Origin: Isoetes taiwanensis
Taxonomy: Eukaryota > Streptophyta > Lycopodiopsida > Isoetales > Isoetaceae
Direction of reading: 5' to 3'
Length of the DNA stretch: 64,000 bases
Assembly: GCA_021234155.1 (NCBI GenBank)
Contig: JAJEKV010000105.1
Span: forward strand, 2,641,506-2,705,505
Under the pieces are notes generated by a model. The model made no database searches. It saw only the letters and a program-made list of their open reading frames with translations, and was not told where the DNA came from. This document shows positions 35,430 to 43,992 of the stretch, piece by piece. How positions within the stretch are numbered: position 1 is the stretch's first letter; each line of letters starts with the position of its first letter. A program made the position numbers and the translations under genes.

Positions 35430-36830
35430 AGATGTTAGTGATTGATGAGTTCAAGCTTCGAGACTTCCCCGTTTTTCTTTCCCCCGCCTCTTTGGGCAAT
35501 GTAGCTTAGTTTACATGCTAAGTTCCATTGTCCAAAGAGAAGGCTAAAAGCAAAGATTGGGGCGTCTCGATGCACAGACCAGTCTTGGGTTAATTGGATG
35601 TTAGTGGATTGATGAGTTTGGGGCATCGAGACTTCCCAATCTTTCTTTCCCCTCCTCTTTGGGCAATGCGGCTTAGTTTACATGCTAAGTTCCATTGTTC
35701 AAGAGGGGTAACAAGGTTTGGGAAGTCTCGATCTTATATTCAGTCTCTTTCATCTGGCCTGGGCGTGACTTTCTTGAATGGTTGTCAACTCACGGGCTTG
35801 ATATTGTTATTTGCAAACAATATAGACTTCTCGAAATTCTTGTTACCTCCTCTAGAAAGGCGGGCTTTGTTCGACTCTCTTGTGTAGTCTCTCTGTGTCA
35901 ATGTAGCTTAGTCACTTTGCTAGGTTATATTACACAAAGAGGCTCACAATGGAGTCGAAGCAAAAATCGTTCGTTCTAGAGGTTGAACTTACTATGGCGT
36001 CGGGGGTGAGGCGCACTCTAATTTCAAGCCAAAGTGGTGCACGGGTGTTGTCCATCTATATAGCGGTTGTTAGGCACCAAATCATGGAACATCCTAACTC
36101 CCACTATTGATGGAGAACCTTGAGCATCACTATGACTTCAAATTAGAATGCAGCGTCCCCTTTGGCAAGGTGGTGGATTGTAGGTAACAAGGTTTTGAGT
36201 ACTCTATTTTTTATTGTGGCGGCGGATGATATCAACCCTAGTGGTTGCTGCGATTACGTGGTTGCCGCCCGATGGCATGCCAAATCGCCATTTGGATGCC
36301 ATACGGACCTATAATTTGTACCTCCATTCCTTTGGGTGGCACATGCCATGCAAACCCATTTGGGTATTGAGCATGTGCCACCCCGGAGGAATAAATGCAA
36401 TTATAGGTCGAATAACATTCAAAAGCCCAATTTGGCATACCAAAGTTATTCGACTTGGGTACGAAGTACCTTGTGAACCTTCCGATGGATCAGATTCGTC
36501 AGGGCTGGTCGAGGCTGTTTGGCCCTTAGCATGCGTGATTACTTCTCATCGGCAAGATTACGCGCATGCGAAGAGGCAAGCAACAGCGGAGGTCGAGGCG
36601 GGTCTGATCAACGAAGGTTTTCGAGAACGCTAGCGGTTACACATGAAAAAAACATAGAAAGAACTATCATACATGAACCCGGTCTTTGGGGGTAAGTTCG
36701 ACATAAAATAAGATAGCTTCGATGATTGGCGAGTTCAAACAGCGACACTTCCCACTCTTTCTTTCCCGCCTCTTTGGGCAATGTAGCTTAGCTTGAATGC
36801 TAAGTTCCATTGTCCCTGAAGCGAGTGCTA
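35430..36830. repeat. four dispersed copies of a ~52-bp stem-loop module
   Basis: The module reads CCTCTTTGGGCAATGTAGCT, then a loop, and returns as a near-complement (GCTAAGTTCCATTGTCCAAA). Copies lie at 35487-35539, 35654-35706, 35890-35942 (diverged) and 36769-36816. Around the first two, longer flanks are also shared (GATGTTAGTG...TTGATGAG upstream; an AACAATATAGACTTCTCGAA unit at about 35366 and 35817). In several copies the two arms differ at matched positions in ways that keep pairing (TTTGGGCAATG with CATTGTCCAAA). No coding frame fits. Confidence 0.6.
36274..36441. mobile_element. 168-bp foldback MITE
   Basis: Ends GGCATGCCAAAT and ATTTGGCATACC. The two halves (about 36274-36357 and 36360-36441) are imperfect reverse complements over about 80 bp with almost no loop, for example GGGTGGCACATGCC against GGCATGTGCCACCC-like sequence. 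It has no coding capacity and no clear target duplication. It is nested in the CACTA right half. Confidence 0.7.
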
Positions 36831-37559
36831 GATGGGAAATTCTCGATGCTTTGACTTTGATATCCGGTGACCCATGCTTGCACTCACCTATCTAGTGGTT
36901 GGAGAGTGGATCGTGTATCTAGTGACATCTCGTATCCGTTGGAGTATCGGCCCGACCGGATCTAGGCACTTAGATGACTTATATTACAAATGAATGAAAC
37001 ATGGGCCGGAAGTTACATGAACCATCATACAATACATGAAACAAACATCATACATGAAAGGAAAATTCCACAAGGTAGCGAAATATATGGAAGACAAAAA
37101 CTTGTAACAAAAACTTTACTTTTAATTCATAGTGCGGGATGGTTACAATAGTTTTTGAACATCCTCATACGATTACAATAGGCGGTGAGGGTAGTCATCA
37201 CCTCCTCTCTCTAGACATCACCGTCTTCATCAATTTCATCATCGCACTTCCGTCTTCTTACGCCCGGTGGCCTAGGCTCAACCTCCTCTCGGCCTTTTCC
37301 CTTCTTTGGAGCGTCCTCGAGATGTGTTCTTTTCATTTCGTTACTGTTTATGCGGGTCATTGGCATTGGAGAGTCCAGATGGCTCGCGTACCATTAAGTC
37401 CTCGGGCTGATCTCTTGTATTACTTGGACTGGCCTTTACGTATCGACTCCTCTTACGTATCTTATTTGTCGTGCGAGGTTGTCGAGAACATGTTCTTGTC
37501 TAAATCATCTTCGGCATCGACAAAATGGAATGCGTTGAATGTCCTCGTCAACATGGTTA

Positions 37560-39790
37560 GCGGCATTTCTGAGCAAGCGGCTTCGTCCTCCTTTGTCTTG
37601 AAGTTGTCCTCTTCCGCCCGAGAATGCATCCATGAAAGGGCTGCGGCTTATCAACTTCTGGCTGCACCAGCATTTGCGATTCAAGAGGCGCCCGGTTTGA
37701 GAAGTTATATACAAGTTTGTCGACCTTCTTATGCGGGAGGCGATTTAGGTGTCACACTATGTATATATTTATAAGCACTCGGTTTCTCTCACTTGCACTA
37801 TTGGAGGATACCAAGGAGAGGATAGTCATTGCGAGGGCACATGTAGCGTATCGATAACTTTGTCCATGGGCTTGCCACCATGCATAAGATTCCATATTTG
37901 GTTCCTTCTTGTGACTCTCGATTGCATCGTGAAGCTCTTCATCGCCCACCTTCCACTCAAGTTACGGTATTGAGTTAACTTCGGCAATGAAAACTTTGTA
38001 GTCAGATTTGTTGGGGTAAAACATTTTTGCAACCTTCTTCAATGAACCCATCACTTCTTTATCGTATGCTGGTCCATATCATGGTTGTGTGGGTCTAAGG
38101 CATGTCTTGGCGCCATGAAGATCATTATAGGACTTCTTCCATCGTTCATTAAAGTCTCTAGCGGTCTTTCTTGGCGCTTAGCATTGTCAAAAGGGTGCAT
38201 TAGGGCCATCAGCGTTCTAGAAAGGATTGAATGGAGTGCGGCACCTCCACACCTTTCGGTGCTTGCCTTGAAGAATCAAGGGTTTTGATGGCATGACAAG
38301 CGGGTTGCATGCACTTGACAACATTCTTAGCGCCTCTCCAAAATGTCTCCGCCCAAGCATTTTCGAAGGCGGCGACTTCTTTGCTGCCGGTGTTTTAAAC
38401 ATTTTTTCCCTTACGCCTCCTCTCCCATTCAAAGAACTACGTATGGTTGAAGGTCGAGATAATCGAGTCGCGACACGAGCACTCTTTCAAGACAAATGTA
38501 ATTGGAACCAAACCGGGTCTGCCCGGGATTCATGAGTGCAAGGGCCTTACGGCAATAATGACTTGTATATGGCGTAAATTGCGGCTTCTTTGTGATGAAT
38601 TTCCGCGAGGCGGCGGGCCTTTTGAATGGGATCTTTGAACCAAAGCGTCTTTGTGAAAACCAGTCCTTGACAATAAGTTTAGGCAATGGCATTGGCGGTG
38701 GTGGCGTGCAATCACGGAAATTAGGACTCAACATTTCACCCGCTAACTTACAATTAGATGCATTGTCCATTACGACTGAAATATTCTCTTGGTCCAAAAC
38801 TCTCTATCCACGACCTTTGTCTTTTGAAAAATCCAATCTCACGTGACTTGGTGAGTTTTGGTTTTCTACGGTTTTCAAGAATACCGCCCCCACGGATATC
38901 GATCATGAAATTTATAAGATGGTCCTTATTTACATTGCTCCAACCATCGGTGACTAGAGGCTGGCACGGCCCGATAACTTCGACTTAACCCGGTTCCACC
39001 CTCTCGACCATTCTTCCATGAATTTCATCCACCATTTTGTTATTAGCATGTTTGTATGAAGGCAATCTAAAAATTTGGGCCTGCTTTGGCAACTTCTGGA
39101 AGGCTTCTTTGATTGCTTTGTGCTCCAAAATATGTGGAGACAACGGCGTATAGAAAGGCCTCTACAACCTTCAATTCGTCTTCTTGATTTGCTCGATGTT
39201 AAGCCTTTGGTCAACCCTCTGTTGCTTAGTGCGTCTTTCCACTAGCTGAATTGTCTACGCCATTTTTTTTTTAGCCCGTACTTAACCCACCTATCGACCC
39301 TAGTCCACCCTCACGGTTGAATGCGTTGGTTGGCTGCTTGGGAGGGGTGGTGTAATTGATCTCTTCTTCTTGGCATGGTGAAGGTTCTTGGCTATCCCTT
39401 GGTTTGTGTTCTTACGCTTCTATTATTTTTTCGACCCAACACTTCAAGTGCATCTTGTCGTATGTCGGATCTGCCGTACATGTTTGCACCCCAATTTTAG
39501 GATCAAGTAAAAGATGAGCTCGTATTCTTGTCGCGGATCCATTTTATTAACGATGTACCCACAAAATACACATTGCCACTCATTACGACCAAATTCCTTC
39601 ACAAATCCCCACTCGGGACCTCTCTTTCGACCACGGGATTTCGACATATAATTCTTCCCGTCTTTGTTCCAACTCCGGTGGCCTGCCATGACCGGCGCAA
39701 TGGCTGCGCACCCTAGGCGATGATGCATGACGCCCGTGGTGCCGGATGTGGATGCATGGCGTGGCGGCACGATGTAGATGCATGACCGGT
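37560..39790 (-). pseudogene. hAT-family transposase, broken, nested in CACTA
   Basis: Minus-strand remains read from about 39790 down. First a BED-type zinc finger (RGPEWGFVKEFGRNEWQCVF with CGYIV, about 39670-39560), missing the normal His pair downstream. Then the hAT region before the first catalytic Asp in broken frames (FRLPSYKHANNKMVDEIH-like, about 39050), VTDGWSNVNKDHLINFMID at about 38950, VMDNASNCKLAGEML at about 38770, and a TRFGSNYICLERVL block at about 38510. Last the C-terminal dimerisation part WWQAHGQSYRYATCALAMTI then SERNR (about 37890-37770) and KKVDKLVYNFSNRAPL (about 37720). The order matches hAT transposases exactly. Frameshifts and stops separate the blocks. I could not define its own terminal repeats, so it may have entered as a hAT insertion or by capture. 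Confidence 0.8.
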
Positions 39791-40189
39791 GGCATCCTGC
39801 TTTGCTATCTAAAATTCTTGTCCCCTGTTTTAGTATGCTAAAGGGTAAAGACTCATGTCGTCAAACTAAAGGCCGGCGTCTATATCTGCGAAGGAGCAAG
39901 CTCGCTGCATATATGTTACATCGGCGTCCGGTTGAGCGTAAGTGAAGGGCCGAGGGAACCTATAGGTCTCTAAGGAGCGGGGTAGGAACCCAAGGTCGAG
40001 GAAAACTTCGTGAAGGAGGAATCTCACTTCACAATTCCGTCGGCCCCGGGCCTAAAAACCCACACCTCAAAAGGTGACCGTTTCCCAAGGAGTATGTGGA
40101 CTCAACTTGGTAGTCAGCGTTGGGTAATTCTAGAGCTAAACAAGTTTTCCTTATATATAATATTTCACACGCACAAAATAGACCCAAGC

Positions 40190-40580
40190 GATTGGCGCAA
40201 AAAGTTTTTTCCCTTAGCAAAAGGCCCAAGATGCTTTGCAAAGTTTGGCGTGGCGAAAACAAGCTGTTTAAACTCTGGCGAAAACATCTTGGCGTAAGCG
40301 AAAGCGGTTGTTTTTTAAACTTCGTAACCGAAAAATAGTTTGGCGTAGCGAGCAATTTGTTTAAACTTACAGCGAAGATGTTTTCGGCGTAAGCGAAAGC
40401 AGTTTATTTCGCTTCTGCGAAACTATTCACGGTTGGCGTGGCGAAAAATACTATTTAAACTACGAACCGGACTTCAGCGTAAGCGTAAAGCGGTTATTTT
40501 TAAACTACTGGCGAAAGTTTTCGACGCCGGAAATTTTTTAGCCGTATTTTTGGCGTATTAAGCGTCAAATTTGTGCCGTA
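40190..40580. repeat. degenerate GGCGTAAGCGAAAGC repeat array
   Basis: Near the CACTA right end. A unit close to GGCGTAAGCGAAAGCGGTT, followed by a T-rich part and TTTAAACT, occurs about five times in 390 bp (about 40290, 40390 and 40480, plus weaker copies), with related words GGCGTGGCGAAAA between. Period about 60-100 bp and irregular. It may be part of the subterminal region or a decayed satellite. No coding sense. Confidence 0.5.
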
Positions 40581-40914
40581 TCAAGCGAAAATCGTATTGC
40601 GTATAAAGCATTATCTGATATTGAACCTATCACGACCGCTATAACCATTGGTATTCATTCATGTCGACCGCAACAATCTCTACACCAACAAGGTGAGAAT
40701 TGGCCCGCATAACTCTCCCTTGGAAGAATTGGTTGTTCTATTCCTTGTTTACGTAGCTCACGAGCCCTTCTCTTCCTCGTAGAGGCGGATAACTTGACCC
40801 GGGGGGATCGCTTTGCATGTTGGAGCTGATTCTAAGAAGAAAGAAATCGCATGGATTCAACAGAGGAGGAAAGCGGCTACCGATCTTTGAAACGAAGAAA
40901 TAGAATAATTCAAA

Positions 40915-41258
40915 AGTTTTTAGAACGTTATCTTTTGTAACGTAAGGGTCAGTTGTAACGCATTTCAACATCTAGCTTGAAACGCGTTTCAAAGTTGTAA
41001 CGCATTTAATTTGTAACGCGTTTCAGAAAAGTTGTAACGCATTTCAAACTTCTACTTTGAAACGCGTTTAAGAGTTGAAACGATATTTGTTTGTAACGCA
41101 TTTCAAATATATTTGTAACGCGTTACAAATGCTAAATTTTATAACGCATTTCAAGAAATGGATTTTGTTCTTTGTTACGCGCTACAACTAACTTTGCGTT
41201 TCAAAATTTTAAAGCGTTACTATTAGAGCGTATCAAACCCCCCTAAATTCTATTAGTG
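40915..41258. repeat. CACTA right subterminal repeats
   Basis: About a dozen AACGC-containing units (TTGTAACGCATTTCAA, TTGAAACGCGTTTCAA and variants) between 40930 and 41235, the counterpart of the left array. It includes GCGTATCAAA close to the terminus, the inverse of TTTGATACGC at the left end. The element ends TAGTG at 41254-41258, followed by the TTG duplication. Confidence 0.85.
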
Positions 41259-41261
41259 TTG

Positions 41262-41366
41262 GCAGCACCCTTGAAAAGGTCAAGACGGCACATTATCAAA
41301 GCCACATAAATCTCATGTTGGAGTGTGGCCCACAATGCTAGCTGCGCACTCATCTACCCATAACAG
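41262..41366 (+). pseudogene. LINE copy 2, middle piece
   Basis: Continues the LINE reading frame after the CACTA element (GSTLEKVKTAHYQSHIN, comparable to DALTHVKLAHYQQQVN of copy 1), then runs into a stop (CGPQC then TAG). At 41367 it is interrupted by the second large insertion. The LINE resumes at 47447. Confidence 0.8.
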
Positions 41367-42102
41367 AGTTTAAAATGAAACGCACTTATTTAAGAAGTGC
41401 GTTTGAAAGATTCCTTTATAAAAATTAAGAACTTGAAAAAAACACACAAAATAGGGAGCAAAATAGATTGTTGAGCAATTAGCATTCGGGACACCCCCAA
41501 AAAAGCAACATTTTTAAAGCCTTTTCATTTTTAAAAGAGGGCAAAAAAAAATGCTTGTTTTTGAGGAGTGAGACATTAATTTTGATAACTCAGTAAATAT
41601 TTATTGTTAAAAACAGAGGGAAATATAGTTTGTCTTTTTGCAAGCTTAATATAAGTACTAAGAAAGTCAGACATTGGAAAGATAAAGAGTGTGAAATCAT
41701 AGAGCAAGAAAGAGTTATTTCAATCAAGCATTGTTGAAGAGACAAAGCTTTTAGGTTTAAAAATCCTCATCAAAATAAATTATAATTATATAGTTTACAA
41801 TGGTAGTAGTTGAGAACTAAATGCGTATAAATTTATACGAGAGGTGGGAGAGGTGGCTCTTCCCGGTCCACAGGACTCTCGTACCCTTTGGGATCTGGCT
41901 CTTGCGAGCTTACAAAGCAGCGAGACGCCTCCTTCTCGATTCCAAACCTATTGGCACAAAGGCGGTTTTCTCGGCTCGGGCACCTGGGCTCCAAGTCAAC
42001 AAACTCCACCTCCTCATCTTTTCTTCCGTAAGTGGATTTTGTATTTACGTGTAAGTGCCCTTAACATCGCTGGCACCGTTCTTTGCTCCCGGTTCCTCGT
42101 TT

Positions 42103-43730
42103 TCATCGGGGAAAGGATTCGCAAGAGCTTATCCCGGTCCCGATGAAACTTACTTTATCCGGGTCTATGTCGACGGAGGCGACATTGCGCCCCTTAAGGG
42201 CAAACTGGCTGCGGGTGCTCGATCCGGAAAAGGCATCTAGGATCCGGTCTCGGCCGAAAACCATCAGTATCAAATTATTAATAAGCATTTGTGGCCCCGA
42301 TAATGGGACACCACGGCGCCTTTGTCGCTGTAGGTCTCTCAATTCGCAAAAACATTTGGGAACCGAAATGCATTGCGAGGAGGAGTCTTCTCATTCTGCG
42401 TGTTAAAATGAACCATGGTTTTTTTGGCGTCCGCGCTGTAAAAACCTATATGAAAATGCTCGAAATAACTCACTAAGCGCGGACCACCACCATGACCCTT
42501 GACGTTTGTTTTAAGCCTGCCAAGCAAAGCAGCAATTACAAATTAGTAGAAAGAAAACAAGGAAAACAAGTTAGCCGAGTAGTGTAGCGGTATAAACTTA
42601 TACCACAGTTGCCTTGCTGTATAAATTTATACCACGGCGTGAAGCCGTATAAATTTATACAGACATTGCCTTGCTGTATAAATTTATACCACGGTTGTTC
42701 CAGCCTTTAAAAACGGATGTGGTATAAATTTATACCGTGGAGTTACTGTAAAAAACAAGCGTTAAATATAATGCTTACCAAACTTGATTTTGGCGGCATG
42801 CATCAGGGCAGCTCCCATAGGTTTAAGCACCGACATCGTCTGCAGGTCAGAATGAAAAATGATGACCCTCCAGTTTTCAGATGTCGTGACTTCTTTTAGG
42901 CCATCCAAGAAAGAACGGACTTGCAAGTGAGTAAAAGCCTCCTCGTCAAAAGTGCTATCCTTGATTTTGAAGCCGTAAGGAATATCGCAATGCATAATGT
43001 AAAGTTACGTTTTCTAAAAAGAGTCCCGACCTCGATGCGGTCACCACGAACAACCTCATCTTTGGGCGTCGACCAAATGTAGTAAATCTCTCGTAAGTAG
43101 TGTCAAAACTGGTGGTGGCGACCTCTTTACCCTGTTCAATTGCCTTAAGCCTATGCCTCTCCTCCTTGGCCCTACGAACCAGGTTTAAAAATCCAGTTGG
43201 TAGCCCCTTCTTCTTGTTCTGTAAGAATAATGTGAGATAAAGGCACAAACACAGAACATATTTTCTGCAAAACCTACCCAGCCACTGAAGTTAACAGCGT
43301 GCTCTCTGATAATACTGTCTGCGGTGCAACTTGGGTACAAAAGCCTGCACTCCTCCCAGTCCTCTAGGTTGAGCTGCTTCATTAGTTCGGCCTGGCAGGT
43401 GACAATATCTTTCTGACTGCAAAGGGAAAAGTATTGTAAGACAAAAAAAGATAGAAAAGAACACGGCATAGCAAGTGAGGCTTACGTCTTAGCTTCCTTA
43501 GCCATCTCGTCCAATGTAAATTCTTTGGCAACTACTTTTTCCAACAGGCGAACAAATATTTCTTTGCTTTTTGAGACCACCATAGCTGGCGTCCGTGGGT
43601 ACAATGCTCATATTTTTCTGTTTTGATTCACCTCTTTTTTTTTGGTTTCTTTCTGCTTGGCTAGCTTGTTCTTTTAGCTCACCATCCTCGAACATACAAA
43701 AAATTCTCTCTTGAAGATCCCACACCTGTA
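42103..43730 (-). pseudogene. beta-class N6-adenine/N4-cytosine DNA methyltransferase, decayed
   Basis: Multi-exon minus-strand gene, read downward. An N-terminal charged region (FEDGELKEQASQAERNQKKR) is followed, after a frameshift at an A-run, by FVRLLEKVVAKEFTLDEMAK. The next exon holds CQAELMKQLNLEDWEECRLL (43440-43300). A third exon (about 43222 down) has GLPTGFLNLVRRAKEERHRL, RGDRIEVGTLFRKRNFTL and, one base out of frame, HCDIPYGFKIKDSTFDEEAF, where DIPYG sits at the catalytic motif IV (usual DPPY/SPPY). After an intron that contains palindrome repeats come FEHFHIGFYSADAKKTMVHF and RNAFRFPNVFAN. A last frame has GRDRILDAFSGSSTRSQFAL and GRNVASVDIDPDKVSFIG, matching SAM-binding motif I (D-x-F-x-G-S-G) and the following acidic motif. 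Motif IV before motif I defines the permuted beta class. Substitutions (DIPY, GSS) and at least two or three frameshifts argue that this copy is inactive. Confidence 0.7.
42589..42736. repeat. palindromic iteron array 2 (in methyltransferase intron)
   Basis: Five copies of GGTATAAATTTATACC or one- to two-base variants, starting at 42589, 42618, 42646, 42675 and 42721. The first four are 28-29 bp apart. The array lies between two methyltransferase exons (the intron runs from about 42775 to 42511), so it is not coding. The regular spacing and dyad symmetry suggest a protein-binding array. Confidence 0.8.
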
Positions 43731-43790
43731 AATGGTCAAACGAAGTTCAGTGTTGATTGGCGTAAGAGAAAGGACACTGCGACTAAGAAC

Positions 43791-43956
43791 GGTATAAATT
43801 TATACCCTGCCCGCTCGCGGTCTAAATTTATACCCTGTCCGGACGCGGTATAAATTTATACCGCGACAGGGCACGGTATAAATTTATACCGCGTCCGGGC
43901 TCGGTATACCGCGACCGGGCCCGGTATAAATTTATACCGCGTCCGGGAACGGTATA
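43791..43956. repeat. palindromic iteron array 1, 28-bp period (between divergent genes)
   Basis: Copies of the 16-bp palindrome GGTATAAATTTATACC start at 43791, 43819, 43847 and 43875, exactly 28 bp apart. One at 43903 has lost 8 central bases, the next is at 43923, and a partial one lies at 43951. Allowing for the 8-base loss, the 28-bp register is kept throughout. The 12-bp spacers are GC-rich and contain CCGG, CGCG or CCGGGC. The array sits between the methyltransferase (minus) and transposase (plus) genes, where a shared promoter or operator would lie. Each copy also contains TATAAA-like sequence on both strands, so it may double as a bidirectional TATA array. Confidence 0.9.
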
Positions 43957-43992
43957 AGCCTCCAACTCCTGTTCGCAGAGCTTCCTCCTGCA

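Larger units (their letters stand above)
19095..41258. mobile_element. 22.2-kb CACTA (En/Spm) DNA transposon
   Basis: Begins CACTAGAAGAAAACCCC and ends, inverted, CACTAATAGAATTTAGG (CACTAnnAGAA shared). It is flanked by the 3-bp duplication TTG (19092-19094 and 41259-41261), the hallmark length for CACTA elements. Both subterminal regions carry the same AACGC-type repeats, and the sequence TTTGATACGC lies near both ends. Removing the element and one TTG restores the host LINE reading frame, which independently confirms both ends. It contains, on the minus strand, a TNP2-type transposase (26057-29686) and a second multi-exon gene (19537-21305). It also carries gene-like fragments (LRR 22296-23021, SET 29930-30390) and a dead hAT transposase (37560-39790). 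At 22 kb it is large for the class, through capture and nested insertion. Confidence 0.95.

Noticed and set aside
43791-43956. Regularly spaced repeats resembling a CRISPR array
   Set aside because: The repeated part is a 16-bp palindrome with similar GC-rich 12-bp spacers, in a eukaryotic transposon and with no cas genes. It is an iteron or operator-like array.
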